This document shows positions 18,898 through 28,614 of a stretch of 64,000 nucleotides of DNA, piece after piece. The notes beneath the pieces are model-generated. The model made no database searches, was not told the DNA's origin, and saw nothing but the letters and a program-made list of their open reading frames with translations. The DNA lies in NCBI RefSeq assembly GCF_009910365.1, contig NZ_CP036423.1, positions 434,001-498,000 on the forward strand, written 5' to 3'. Source of the stretch: Aequoribacter fuscus. GTDB lineage: Bacteria > Pseudomonadota > Gammaproteobacteria > Pseudomonadales > Halieaceae. Numbering within the stretch: the first letter of the stretch is position 1; each line of letters opens with the position of its first letter. The translations under genes were made by a program, and so were the position numbers.

Positions 18898-20328
18898 ATG
18901 AGCGTGATTGTTCCTGTTGTATTATCTGGCGGCACGGGCAGCCGACTTTGGCCTGTATCTCGTGAAGGGCACCCGAAGCAGTTCCTTCCCTTAGTGACGA
19001 ACGCCAGTTTGTTGCAGGATACCGTAAATCGCGTGAGTGGCATCACCGATCAAGCGCCAATCGTTGTGGGCAACGATGAGCATCGATTCATGTTAGCCGA
19101 ACAGCTGCGTGCTATTGGCGTGACGCCAGCCGCGCTGATCCTCGAGCCGGCCGGTCGCAATACTGCGCCAGCCGTGGCCTTGGCGGCGTTGTATGCGCAG
19201 CGTTCAAATGCAGAGGACTGCTTGCTGCTGGTGCTGCCTGCTGATCACGCGATTAGTGATGTTGCCGCCTTTCAATCCGCTGTCGGTCAAGCGGCAGCGA
19301 TAGCCGAACAGGGGCGCTTGACGACTTTTGGTGTGGTGCCAACGGCGCCTGAAACGGGTTATGGCTACATCAAAGCGGGTGCCGAGATTAACGGGTCAGC
19401 AAAAGCCATTGAGGCCTTTGTTGAAAAGCCGGACGTAGAGTCGGCGAACCAGTACCTGCGTAGCGGCGATTATTTGTGGAATAGCGGTATGTTCCTACTG
19501 CCTGCCAGCGTGTATCTCGACGAATTGCAGCGTTTGGCACCCGATATTTACCAGGCGTGTGCAGAGGCTATGGCGGGTGGGGCCCAAGACTTAGATTTTT
19601 GTCGACCCGATGCGCAAGCATTTGCGAACTCTCCCTCAGACAGTATCGATTACGCGGTGATGGAGCACACTGAGAAAGGTGCTGTCGTTCCCTTAGATTG
19701 TGGTTGGAGCGATGTGGGCGCCTGGTCAGCGCTGTGGTCGATTCAAGCCAAGGATGATCGGGGTAATGTGTCGCAGGGCGATGTTCTTTTGACCGATTGC
19801 GATAACTCGTACTTTCGATCGAGTGAGCGGCTAATTGCCGGTGTCGGCGTGCAGGACATGGTGGTGGTGGAGACTGCTGATGCCATTTTGGTGTCACACC
19901 GCGATCAGGTACAACATGTTAAAACCATTGTCAGTACGCTCAAGGCGCAAAAGCGCTCGGAAGTGTCACTGCATCAAGAAGTGTTTCGGCCCTGGGGATC
20001 CTACGAAACCCTCGTATTGGCTGATCGTTTTCAGGTAAAACGCATCGTCGTGAAACCAGGCGCTAAGCTGAGCTTGCAAATGCATCACCACCGCGCTGAG
20101 CATTGGATTGTGGTGAAAGGCACCGCCGAGGTGACCTGTGAAGACAAAGTATTTATGTTGGGCGAGGATGAATCGACCTACATTCCCTTGGGGCATAAAC
20201 ACCGACTGGCAAATCCTGGAAAGATTCCCTTGGAGTTGATCGAGGTGCAGTCGGGAAGCTACTTAGGCGAAGACGATATCGTTCGATTTGATGACACTTA
20301 TGGGCGTGCCCCGCAAGGCAATGCATAA
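18898..20328 (+). CDS. manC: Mannose-1-phosphate guanylyltransferase / mannose-6-phosphate isomerase
   Basis: A 476-residue bifunctional type II enzyme (AlgA/ManC/XanB) making GDP-mannose for exopolysaccharide or O-antigen. The N-terminal nucleotidyltransferase has VLSGGTGSRLWPVSR (8-22), LPADHAISD and FVEKPD; the C-terminal cupin-type isomerase part has RPWGSYE, RIVVKPGAKLSLQMHHHRAEHWIVV and YIPLGHKHRLANPG. I use the ATG at 18898 (MSVIVPVVL), behind GAGG, instead of an ATG at 18808 that would add a 30-residue tail over the fabA-side palindrome. galU follows 18 bp later. Confidence 0.95.
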   Translation: MSVIVPVVLSGGTGSRLWPVSREGHPKQFLPLVTNASLLQDTVNRVSGITDQAPIVVGNDEHRFMLAEQLRAIGVTPAALILEPAGRNTAPAVALAALYAQRSNAEDCLLLVLPADHAISDVAAFQSAVGQAAAIAEQGRLTTFGVVPTAPETGYGYIKAGAEINGSAKAIEAFVEKPDVESANQYLRSGDYLWNSGMFLLPASVYLDELQRLAPDIYQACAEAMAGGAQDLDFCRPDAQAFANSPSDSIDYAVMEHTEKGAVVPLDCGWSDVGAWSALWSIQAKDDRGNVSQGDVLLTDCDNSYFRSSERLIAGVGVQDMVVVETADAILVSHRDQVQHVKTIVSTLKAQKRSEVSLHQEVFRPWGSYETLVLADRFQVKRIVVKPGAKLSLQMHHHRAEHWIVVKGTAEVTCEDKVFMLGEDESTYIPLGHKHRLANPGKIPLELIEVQSGSYLGEDDIVRFDDTYGRAPQGNA

Positions 20329-20346
20329 ACCAAACAAGGATATTTC

Positions 20347-21177
20347 ATGATCAAAAAATGTTTGTTTCCCGTGGCGGGCTATGGCACACGATTTTTGCCG
20401 GCGACGAAAAGTATGCCCAAGGAAATGTTACCTGTTGTCAATAAGCCACTCGTGCAATACGGGGTCGAAGAAGCGATTGAAGCAGGCATGACGACCTGTG
20501 CCATGGTGACGGGGCGGGGCAAGCGCGCGATTGCCGACCATTTTGATATCAACTACGAGCTTGAGCACCAAATTCAGGGAACCGGCAAAGAGATCTACTT
20601 AGAGAGCATACGTAATGTGCTCGACCAAGGTACTTTTACGATGGTGCGCCAGCGAGAAATGAAGGGTTTAGGACACGCGATCCTGACCGGTGAGTCGCTG
20701 ATTGGTAATGAGCCTTTTGGCGTGATCCTATCCGATGATTTGTGTATTAACCCAGAGGGCGATGGCGTATTGGCGCAAATGGCAGCACTTTACCGCCAGT
20801 TCCGCTGCTCCATTGTGGCTATTCAAGAGGTGCCTGAAGACGAGGTTCACAAGTACGGCGTTATTGCTGGCGAACCTATGAAAGAGGGTTTGTATCGTGT
20901 TGAATCGATGGTCGAAAAGCCAAGCAAAGAAGATGCCCCCTCGAACCTAGCCATTATTGGGCGATATATCTTAACGCCCGATATTTTCGATATTATTCGA
21001 ACCACTGAGCCCGGCGCCAATGGTGAAATCCAGCTAACCGACGCGTTGATGAAACAGGCGCAAATGGGTTGTGTCATGGCCTACAAATTCAAGGGGCGCA
21101 GATTCGATTGCGGCAGTGTCCCCGGTTTTGTAGAGGCCACTAATTACGTTTTCGAGAATATTTACGGCGGCTATTAA
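20347..21177 (+). CDS. galU: UTP-glucose-1-phosphate uridylyltransferase
   Basis: A 276-residue GalU, which makes UDP-glucose for lipopolysaccharide core, capsule or osmoglucan synthesis. Signature GYGTRFLPATKSMPKEMLPVVNKP begins at residue 10; the sugar site GLGHAIL, SDDLCIN and VEKPSKEDAPSNLAIIGRYIL are intact. It is cotranscribed with manC, suggesting a shared surface-polysaccharide role. Its TAA overlaps the stop codon of the convergent ispB by 4 bp. Confidence 0.97.
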   Translation: MIKKCLFPVAGYGTRFLPATKSMPKEMLPVVNKPLVQYGVEEAIEAGMTTCAMVTGRGKRAIADHFDINYELEHQIQGTGKEIYLESIRNVLDQGTFTMVRQREMKGLGHAILTGESLIGNEPFGVILSDDLCINPEGDGVLAQMAALYRQFRCSIVAIQEVPEDEVHKYGVIAGEPMKEGLYRVESMVEKPSKEDAPSNLAIIGRYILTPDIFDIIRTTEPGANGEIQLTDALMKQAQMGCVMAYKFKGRRFDCGSVPGFVEATNYVFENIYGGY

Positions 21178-22136
21178 TGGATGCGCGAGATCGCTTGTTG
21201 AGCTAGAGCGGTCAGCGCGTCTTTCATCTGGCCAGCCGGTAGTTTTGAAATTGCCTGCTCCGCCTTGTGTTGAAACTCGAGTGCGCGCTCGCGAGAGTAG
21301 GCGAGAGAACCACTCGCTTGGATGATTCTTACCACGTCACTGAGTAAAGATTTATCCTTTTCAGTGATGGCGGTTCGAATAAGATCCGCGTCCTGGGCTT
21401 TGGCTGTTTGAATTGCATGAATCAGGGGGAGTGTGGGTTTTCCCTCCGCCAGGTCGTCGCCCAAGTTTTTACCCATGGTGGCGGGATCGCCCTGGTAATC
21501 CAGGATGTCGTCGACGATCTGAAACGCAATGCCAAGATTGATGCCAAACTCCCGAAGCTCTTCGGCTTTGCGTTCACTGGCGCCCGACAGCAGTGCGCCG
21601 CCGTAACAGGCTGCTCCAAACAGCACCGCGGTTTTGGCTTGAATGACTTCGTAGTATTGGGTTTCGGTCGTGTCGGCGTCGCCAGCTCGCACCAGCTGCA
21701 GCACTTCGCCCTCGGCGATGCGATTGGTTGTATCAGCAATATCTTTAAGTATGCGCATGTCGCCGATATTCACCAGCAACTGGAAGGCGCGGCTGTAAAT
21801 AAAGTCACCCACAAGCACGCTCGATGCATTGCCGTAAGCCGCGTTTGCTGTTGGGCGCCCTCTTCGCAGTGAGGAGACATCAACGACATCGTCGTGAAGA
21901 AGGGTCGCGGTGTGTAAAAATTCGATAACGGCGGCAAAATGTTTATGCGGCTGCGAGATGCCGCCTAAAGCGGCACCGGTGAGTAGCGCCAACAGTGGCC
22001 GCATACGTTTGCCCCCACCCGCCACAATGTATTGGCCAATGTCTTCTACGAGCCCCACATCCGAGCGTAACTGTTCTACGATCAGAGTGTTTACGTCTTC
22101 AAACGCGTTGGCAATGACGGGGATAGATAGGGGCAT
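21174..22136 (-). CDS. ispB: Octaprenyl diphosphate synthase (polyprenyl synthetase)
   Basis: A 320-residue trans-polyprenyl diphosphate synthase that builds the ubiquinone side chain from FPP and IPP. The first aspartate-rich motif is in LLHDDVVDVSSLRRGRP and the second in FQIVDDILDYQGD, with GGGKRMRPLLALL upstream. Product length (C40 versus C45) cannot be read from sequence by eye. It is divergent from rplU-rpmA, as in E. coli and Pseudomonas. Confidence 0.95.
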   Translation of the reverse strand: MPLSIPVIANAFEDVNTLIVEQLRSDVGLVEDIGQYIVAGGGKRMRPLLALLTGAALGGISQPHKHFAAVIEFLHTATLLHDDVVDVSSLRRGRPTANAAYGNASSVLVGDFIYSRAFQLLVNIGDMRILKDIADTTNRIAEGEVLQLVRAGDADTTETQYYEVIQAKTAVLFGAACYGGALLSGASERKAEELREFGINLGIAFQIVDDILDYQGDPATMGKNLGDDLAEGKPTLPLIHAIQTAKAQDADLIRTAITEKDKSLLSDVVRIIQASGSLAYSRERALEFQHKAEQAISKLPAGQMKDALTALAQQAISRIH

Positions 22137-22166
22137 GGGTCAATTATAAATACACAACAGGTCGCG

Positions 22167-22195
22167 ATGCTAGGCGTGTGAATCGGTGGTGTCAA
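22167..22195 (-). promoter_or_regulatory. Candidate ispB promoter
   Basis: Minus-strand TTGACA (22190-22195, perfect -35), a 17-bp spacer and TAGCAT (22167-22172) place a start near 22160, about 24 nt before the ispB ATG at 22136. Confidence 0.6.
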
Positions 22196-22233
22196 GAAGG
22201 ATCCATTGCTCAAACTTTGATTGCCTTAATGGC

Positions 22234-22262
22234 TTGTGTCGAGTCATTCACTGCTATATAAT
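22234..22262 (+). promoter_or_regulatory. Candidate rplU-rpmA promoter
   Basis: TTGTGT (22234-22239), a 17-bp spacer and a perfect TATAAT (22257-22262) precede rplU. Transcription from about 22269 would give a leader of roughly 105 nt, long enough for a ribosomal-protein binding structure, though I could not define one. Confidence 0.55.
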
Positions 22263-22374
22263 TCGCGCCCCTGCCCCTACGTGGGTATGTGAATTTTGTA
22301 TAAACCGTGCCACGCTCTGCCCTCGAAATTGTCGAGTCTATGTATTTGCGAGATGGCTAACGAAGGAACAGATT

Positions 22375-22683
22375 ATGTACGCAGTTATTGTAAGCGGTGG
22401 TAAGCAGCATCGCGTGGTAGAAGGCGAGACCCTGAAGCTGGAAAAAATCGAAGCAGCAACAGGCGAGTCGGTAGAGTTTGACCAAGTGCTTATGGTGGGT
22501 GGTGATTCGGTGAAAATCGGCACGCCAACGGTTGAAGGCGCGAAAGTAACGGCTGAAGTTGTGGCACAAGGTCGTCACGACAAGGTTAGAATCATGAAGT
22601 TCAACCGTCGTAAACACCACATGAAGCAAGCGGGTCACCGCCAGTGGTACACCGAAGTTAAAATCACATCGATTACTGCGTAA
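22375..22683 (+). CDS. rplU: 50S ribosomal protein L21
   Basis: A 102-residue bL21, a 23S rRNA binder on the solvent side of the 50S subunit. [25 protein letters not shown] and the C-terminal [23 protein letters not shown] are diagnostic. An upstream in-frame extension to 22186 crosses the promoter and is rejected; the ATG at 22375 has AAGGAACAG upstream. It is followed after 18 bp by rpmA. Confidence 0.98.
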   Translation: MYAVIVSGGKQHRVVEGETLKLEKIEAATGESVEFDQVLMVGGDSVKIGTPTVEGAKVTAEVVAQGRHDKVRIMKFNRRKHHMKQAGHRQWYTEVKITSITA

Positions 22684-22701
22684 AGATATAGGAGCAGCAC
22701 A

Positions 22702-22959
22702 ATGGCACACAAGAAAGCTGGTGGTAGTACTCGTAACGGTCGCGATTCCGAGAGTAAACGCTTAGGTGTAAAACGTTTTGGTGGTCAGATCGTTTCAGCT
22801 GGAAGCATTATTGTTCGTCAACGTGGCACGAAAATGCACGCGGGTGACAACGTAGGTTGTGGCAAAGATCACACTTTGTTTGCAAAGATTGACGGTCGAG
22901 TCGAGTTTGTTGAGCGCGGCCCACAAAATCGAAAGTTCGTACAAATCGTCGCTGTTTGA
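22702..22959 (+). CDS. rpmA: 50S ribosomal protein L27
   Basis: An 85-residue bL27, whose N-terminal tail reaches the peptidyl-transferase centre. [22 protein letters not shown] is the usual proteobacterial start with no cleavable extension of the Firmicutes type. Length matches E. coli. A terminator lies 23 bp after the stop codon, before obgE. Confidence 0.98.
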   Translation: MAHKKAGGSTRNGRDSESKRLGVKRFGGQIVSAGSIIVRQRGTKMHAGDNVGCGKDHTLFAKIDGRVEFVERGPQNRKFVQIVAV

Positions 22960-22982
22960 GGTCGACGCGCGGTATGAACGCG

Positions 22983-23012
22983 AGCCTCGTCAGCAGACGG
23001 GGCTTTTTTTTT
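22983..23012 (+). terminator. Terminator between rpmA and obgE
   Basis: AGCCTCGTC (22983-22991) pairs with GACGGGGCT (22996-23004) through nine pairs including one G-U, loop AGCA, followed by nine T (23004-23012). It should end or attenuate rplU-rpmA transcripts ahead of obgE, whose ATG is 34 bp further on. Confidence 0.85.
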
Positions 23013-23042
23013 GGGCGCAAATTAAAGACGCCCTAGGATTGA

Positions 23043-24232
<1,190 letters not shown>

Positions 24233-24233
<1 letters not shown>

Positions 24234-25366
24234 TGGCAGAGGTGAGTGCAGATCGCAGCGATATTGCGAACGCGAATCGCTGGGTGGTTAAGTTGGGTTC
24301 GGCTCTGTTGACGGATGACGGAGAGGGCTTGAAGCCTGAGATTGTCGCCCGCATTGTGTCAATGTGTGAGCGCTTGCTGGATCAAGGAAAACAAGTCGTT
24401 ATTGTGTCAAGCGGCGCAGTTGCCGCGGGACTTGCGTACTTGTCGTGGGCAGAACGACCTAAAAAATTGCACGATCTTCAGGCTGCTGCCGCCGTAGGCC
24501 AAACACACTTGGTTAAGGCCTATGAAATCGCGTTTGCTCGGTCTGGTCGCACGACGGCTCAGATTTTGTTAAGCCACGACGATGTGTTGAATCGCGATCG
24601 CTATTTGAATGCGCGTAATACTCTGAACCGGCTTCTAGAGCTCAAGGTTGTTCCGATTATTAACGAGAATGATACGGTGGCAACCGACGAATTTCGGTTT
24701 GGTGACAATGATACCTTGGCTGCCTTGGTGGCTAACTTAATCGACGCCGATGCCGTTCTATTGTTAACCGATCAGGAAGGGTTCTTCACCGCAGACCCAC
24801 GCAAAGATGATACCGCCACGTTAATTTCAGTGTGTGATGTCGATGCGCAAGAGCTTGATTCGATGGCGGGCGGTAGCGGTCGCTTAGGTCAAGGCGGTAT
24901 GCAAACGAAGTTGCGAGCTGCGCGGTTGGCGGCGAGATCCGCAACGCAAACGATTATTGCCAATGGGCGGCGTCCGGAAGTGATTACCGAGGTGGCAAGT
25001 GGCAAGTTAGTCGGAACTTGGCTGCGAGCAAATAAGCCCTCTGTCGCGGCTCGCAAGCAGTGGTTGGCCGGTGTTCAAAAAGATTCGGGTGTTGTGACCA
25101 TTGATGCCGGTGCAGTTAGAGTGATCCAAGACCAGGGGAGGAGTCTTCTGCCCGTTGGTGTAGTTGCCGTTTCTGGTAGCTTTCGGCGAGGAGACACGGT
25201 GCTGTGCGTTGGGCCATCAGGAGAGCGTATTGCTCGCGGTTTGGTCAACTTAGATTCTCAGGAGCTGTCGCTTGTGAAAGGCGTAAGCTCTAGCCGGTTG
25301 CCAGAGCTGCTCGGGTACGCTGTCGATCCCGAGCTGATTCACCGAGATAACTTGGTCTTGCTCTAG
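24233..25366 (+). CDS. proB: Glutamate 5-kinase
   Basis: A 377-residue ProB, first step of proline synthesis (glutamate to glutamyl-5-phosphate), normally feedback-inhibited by proline. The amino-acid-kinase domain shows VVKLGSALLT, VSSGAVAAG, INENDTVA and GGMQTKLRAA; a C-terminal PUA domain starts near residue 285. The next enzyme, proA, is separate at 38.4 kb. Coupling to obgE by TAATG suggests cotranslation. A bidirectional terminator follows. Confidence 0.97.
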
Positions 25367-25390
25367 ATTTTTTGGCTGGCTTGCGAAGAT

Positions 25391-25419
25391 AAAAAAACCG
25401 GCGATTAGCCGGTTTTTTT
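25391..25419. terminator. Bidirectional terminator between proB and rpsT
   Basis: AAAAAAACCGGC (25391-25402) and GCCGGTTTTTTT (25408-25419) form a perfect 12-bp stem with a GATTA loop. A runs on one side and T runs on the other let it serve both the plus-strand proB and minus-strand rpsT transcripts. Confidence 0.92.
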
Positions 25420-25435
25420 GTATACCAAAAATCTG

Positions 25436-25702
25436 TTACGCACCAAGCGCCTTAATTTTCGCGCTTAAACGGCTCTTGTGACGTGCCGCCTTATTTTTGT
25501 GGATAATGCCTTTGTCTGCCAATCGGTCAATGACCGGTACCGCTGCTCCAAAAGCTTCTTGAGCAGACGTTTGGTCGCCGCTGTCGATTGCCTTGATGAC
25601 TTTCTTGATGACGGTACGACCTAACGAACGCAAACTTGCGTTGTGATTGCGACGTTTTTCAGCCTGACGGGCACGTTTTTTAGCTTGTGGGGAGTTCGCC
25701 AC
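25436..25702 (-). CDS. rpsT: 30S ribosomal protein S20 (GTG start)
   Basis: An 88-residue bS20, a helical binder of 16S r[28 protein letters not shown] and [17 protein letters not shown] are diagnostic. The start codon is GTG (complement of 25700-25702) with only a weak GGTTGG upstream. E. coli rpsT begins with UUG and is autorepressed at translation, so poor initiation here may have the same purpose. Single-gene transcript with its own promoter and terminator. Confidence 0.97.
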   Translation of the reverse strand: MANSPQAKKRARQAEKRRNHNASLRSLGRTVIKKVIKAIDSGDQTSAQEAFGAAVPVIDRLADKGIIHKNKAARHKSRLSAKIKALGA

Positions 25703-25737
25703 GATTTACCAACCTATACAAAATTTTAAGAGCGCGG

Positions 25738-25766
25738 ATTATTGTCACTTTGTGCCTCAGTGTCAA
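25738..25766 (-). promoter_or_regulatory. Candidate rpsT promoter
   Basis: On the minus strand TTGACA (25761-25766, perfect -35), a 17-bp spacer and AATAAT (25738-25743, five of six) precede rpsT by about 36 bp. This is the best sigma-70 match I found in the window. Confidence 0.7.
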
Positions 25767-25885
25767 CTGTTGTCTGGGGATTTTGGTCTAAACTCCTAAA
25801 AAAAGTAAAGGATCGACCGGTGGCGCTCGCTTAGGGTCCGTTGTGCTATTATGCGCGGGCATTTTAAATCGGATACAAAGGTAAT

Positions 25886-26662
25886 ATGAGTAGGCACATT
25901 CCCCTGGAGGGCGCTCCAAATTTTCGGGACTTTGGAGGGTATCCCGTTGCTCAGACGGGTCGTCGCGTTAGATATGGGCGCTTGTTTCGCGCCGGCCATT
26001 TGGCGGACCTCAGCCTCGCTGATCTGACGGTCGTAGCCGATCTTGGGATTAGCCACTTGTACGATTTTAGACGGGGTTTCGAGCAAGAACACAAGCCCAA
26101 CCATCCTTCGGTGTTAGCGACAGTTGATCATGTTATTCACTTGGATATTACGCCCGGGAATCACTCAGGTAGTTTGGAGGTCGTAACTCACACTGGGTCG
26201 CTACCTGCCGAGACTCATCAGTTTATGTGTGATATCAATCGAGAGCTTGCGCTGTCCCACCAATCGTCATTTAAGCGCGTATTTGAGGGCCTGCTGACTG
26301 ATCCTGACGCGATTGTTTTGGTGCATTGCGCTGCAGGAAAAGATCGTACAGGCTTTGCCGCTGCCCTCATCTTGTTGGCTCTGGGTGTTGAGTTGGACGT
26401 TGTGATGCAGGACTACCTGCTGACGCAGCGTTATTTTCTGCCGCACGAGCAAATTCCGGCCTTGCGTGACAAATATGGTTTCGACGGTGTCAAAGACGAG
26501 GTGCTAGAGCCTATTGTGGCCACGCGACGAGAGTATTTGCAGGCCGGCGTCGACGCGATGCTGGAACACTCTGGCAGTGTTGAGGGTTACTTGCTCGATG
26601 CGTTTGGTGTGGGAGCGGTAGAGCGACAGTTGCTGAGCGAGCGGCTTACCGAGACTGTTTAG
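25886..26662 (+). CDS. Tyrosine/phosphoinositide-type protein phosphatase (Y_phosphatase3 family)
   Basis: A 258-residue phosphatase with the P-loop HCAAGKDRTG at 147-156, nucleophile C148 and R154. The N-terminal PLEGAPNFRDFGGYP and FRAGHLADLS segments are typical of the family containing M. tuberculosis PtpB and Listeria LipA, whose members act on phosphotyrosine or phosphoinositides. There is no signal peptide, so it is probably cytosolic. A possible extended -10 (TGC-TATTAT, 25844-25852) lies upstream. It is a single gene pointing at a small secreted protein; substrate unknown. Confidence 0.88.
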   Translation: MSRHIPLEGAPNFRDFGGYPVAQTGRRVRYGRLFRAGHLADLSLADLTVVADLGISHLYDFRRGFEQEHKPNHPSVLATVDHVIHLDITPGNHSGSLEVVTHTGSLPAETHQFMCDINRELALSHQSSFKRVFEGLLTDPDAIVLVHCAAGKDRTGFAAALILLALGVELDVVMQDYLLTQRYFLPHEQIPALRDKYGFDGVKDEVLEPIVATRREYLQAGVDAMLEHSGSVEGYLLDAFGVGAVERQLLSERLTETV

Positions 26663-26683
26663 TGTCTCGGCAAGCGCAGAGCC

Positions 26684-26944
26684 TTATTTGCAGGCGTTTT
26701 TGGCGACTTTCATTTTGCGTTTGCTGCAATAGTTCTCGTCGCCCACTAAACTGCAGAATTCGTTGCTGGTAGTTTGCGTCATTTCAATGACGCGCTTGTC
26801 TGAGCATTGCACTTCGTAGCGTTTGCTCAGTTTTTCGTCGTTTTCAATTTCAGCGATAAAGCGAATTGACGTGGGTTTCGCTGCCATGGCACTTGTGGTG
26901 CTGGCAAGTAAAGCTGTGGCTAAAGCCAATTTGATCACTTTCAT
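26684..26944 (-). CDS. Small secreted four-cysteine protein, function unknown
   Basis: An 86-residue protein with a clear Sec signal peptide (residues about 1-21, KVIKLALATALLASTTSAMA ending in an AxA-type site) and a basic mature part of about 65 residues. Cysteines C47, C64, C73 and C85 could form two disulfides in the periplasm. The gene has GAGGAAG 7 nt before the ATG. I do not recognise the family. Repeated GTAACA elements lie 65-100 bp upstream and may control it. Confidence 0.75.
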   Translation of the reverse strand: MKVIKLALATALLASTTSAMAAKPTSIRFIAEIENDEKLSKRYEVQCSDKRVIEMTQTTSNEFCSLVGDENYCSKRKMKVAKNACK

Positions 26945-27006
26945 AATGCTTCCTCAATAAAGCGACAGATGTGGACTGTGTGACGATGATATCGCTTTTT
27001 GAGAAA

Positions 27007-27058
27007 ATTAGTAACAAGTTAGGCGGATTAGTAACAGGTTTGTTACGTATTTCCGCCT
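27007..27058. repeat. GTAACA repeats and imperfect 38-bp palindrome
   Basis: ATTAGTAACAAGTT (27007-27020) recurs 20 bp later as ATTAGTAACAGGTT (27027-27040), and GTAACA (27031-27036) is mirrored by TGTTAC (27041-27046). The outer arms AGGCGGA (27021-27027) and TCCGCCT (27052-27058) enclose this, so 27021-27058 is an almost continuous inverted repeat with a two-base bulge, followed by TTTT (27058-27061). It lies between the tiny membrane gene and the secreted-protein gene and could be an operator or a terminator. Confidence 0.6.
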
Positions 27059-27068
27059 TTTGTTGACC

Positions 27069-27290
27069 TTATGCAAGAAAAATAAGAACCCAACCCGCAA
27101 TAGCGAGTAAAATAGACTGGCCTGCTTTGTCGAGTTGGAACAATGCAAAGAGGTAAGAAACTGGTGGCAGTAGTACTGTAAATAAGCCCCACGCGTAATC
27201 TTCTTTCCAGCTGGTAATCAATAGCATGACCCAGCTTGCTAAAAGAAGCGCTAAGCCAAAAACAAACAAAGTCGCTGATCCTGCAGCCAT
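27069..27290 (-). CDS. Small membrane protein, function unknown
   Basis: A 73-residue hydrophobic protein with two or three predicted helices (about 5-27, 33-50 and 54-72) broken by SWKEDYAW and QLDKAGQ. A purine-rich GGGGGA lies about 8 nt before the ATG. No family is recognised. It is on the same strand as the downstream secreted-protein gene but 124 bp away, with a strong inverted repeat between them, so they may be separate transcripts. Confidence 0.6.
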   Translation of the reverse strand: MAAGSATLFVFGLALLLASWVMLLITSWKEDYAWGLFTVLLPPVSYLFALFQLDKAGQSILLAIAGWVLIFLA

Positions 27291-27477
27291 GGTGGTATCC
27301 CCCGAATTTGAACACTATCGGGTGCGGAGTTTAGCAGAAAACAGCCTGCAAGCGAGTACTAAGTTGCGCACTGTTGATCGCAATCACGCAAAGCTGATGC
27401 GCTTTGATTACTGTGAATGCTGATTGAGTGTGCCCGTCACGCTAAGGTGGTTATGCCGAAACACAATAGGAGAGTGT

Positions 27478-28614
27478 GTGAGCGATCGTTTTGCTGAAAT
27501 CAGGCCCTATGATGATCACGAGGTCAGTGCCGTGATCAATCGCTTGAAGTCGGATACTGAGCTATTAGACAGCATCATTAACCTGCGTTTGGGCGGTAAG
27601 GCCCTCTGGCTGACACCTTTGCTTCGTCCCGCGGTGCGCTGGGGGTTGGGGCGTCAGTTGCGAGGTGTCCATGATGTCGCCTCATTTCAGTCTTTGGTGC
27701 GATCTTACATGGAGCAAATGATTAACACGACCACGGCCGGTTTTGAAGTTTCTGGGCTCGACGAATTACCAGAAGGGCCGTATTTATTTGTCAGTAACCA
27801 TCGTGACATCGCGCTTGATCCAGCGTTTACTAACTATGCGCTACATACACGTGGTCGCGCCACGTGTCGTATTGCGATCGGTGATAATTTACTGTCAAAG
27901 CCCTGGATTGCCGATCTCATGCGCGTCAATAAGAGTTTTATCGTAAAGCGTGCACTACAGGGTCCAAGACAGCTATTGGCAGCGAGTAAGTTATTGTCTG
28001 AGTACATAGGTGCCTCAATTGGTGACGATAAAAGTCCCGTATGGATCGCTCAGCGAGAGGGGCGTGCTAAAAACGGCCGTGATTCAACTGAGCCTGCGGT
28101 CATCAAAATGTTATTGCTAGGTCGTGATAAAACGCTCGATTTTGGTGAGTCGCTTGCAAAGTTGCGCATTGTACCCGTGTCTATTTCCTACGAACTCGAT
28201 CCCTGCGACGCAATGAAGGCACATGAGTTAGCTACGCTTGCTCGAGATGGCAGCTACAGTAAGGCGGAACACGAAGATGCAAAGTCGATTGCGGTCGGTA
28301 TCTCGGGTAATAAGGGAATGGTTAGTATTCGCTTTGGTTCGATGATCGGTGCAGACTACGAGTCTGTAGAGCAGGTGGTGAATGAGATCGACCGTCAGGT
28401 AATACAGCACTACCAACTACACCCGAGTAATATTTGGGCTTGGCAGCGGCTCAATCCAGGTGAGGAACTGCCACAGGGATTACGGGTCTCTAAAGGTTCG
28501 ATCTCTAAGGCGCAATTTAACGCCCGTGTCGACGCATTGAGCCCCGACGAGCAACCTTTCATGTTGGCGATGTACGCAAATTCTGTCGAGCAAGCGCTAA
28601 AGATGGGTGCGTGA
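27478..28614 (+). CDS. Glycerolipid acyltransferase-like protein (PlsC/LPLAT superfamily)
   Basis: A 378-residue protein related to 1-acyl-glycerol-3-phosphate acyltransferases. The core has LFVSNHRDIALDP (about 120-132 of this call), equivalent to the LPLAT motif I, then the substrate-side KSFIVKR and the WIAQREGRAKNGRD block. The motif reads H-x5-D rather than the usual H-x4-D. Start chosen as GTG at 27478 because AGGAGA (27468-27473) fits it; an upstream TTG at 27424 has no site. Its TGA overlaps the dinG ATG region by one base at the boundary, suggesting cotranscription. Confidence 0.8.
   Translation: MSDRFAEIRPYDDHEVSAVINRLKSDTELLDSIINLRLGGKALWLTPLLRPAVRWGLGRQLRGVHDVASFQSLVRSYMEQMINTTTAGFEVSGLDELPEGPYLFVSNHRDIALDPAFTNYALHTRGRATCRIAIGDNLLSKPWIADLMRVNKSFIVKRALQGPRQLLAASKLLSEYIGASIGDDKSPVWIAQREGRAKNGRDSTEPAVIKMLLLGRDKTLDFGESLAKLRIVPVSISYELDPCDAMKAHELATLARDGSYSKAEHEDAKSIAVGISGNKGMVSIRFGSMIGADYESVEQVVNEIDRQVIQHYQLHPSNIWAWQRLNPGEELPQGLRVSKGSISKAQFNARVDALSPDEQPFMLAMYANSVEQALKMGA

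Noticed and set aside
22186-22374. 63-residue extension of L21
   Set aside because: It crosses the rplU promoter and leader; the conserved protein begins at MYAVIV with a proper binding site.
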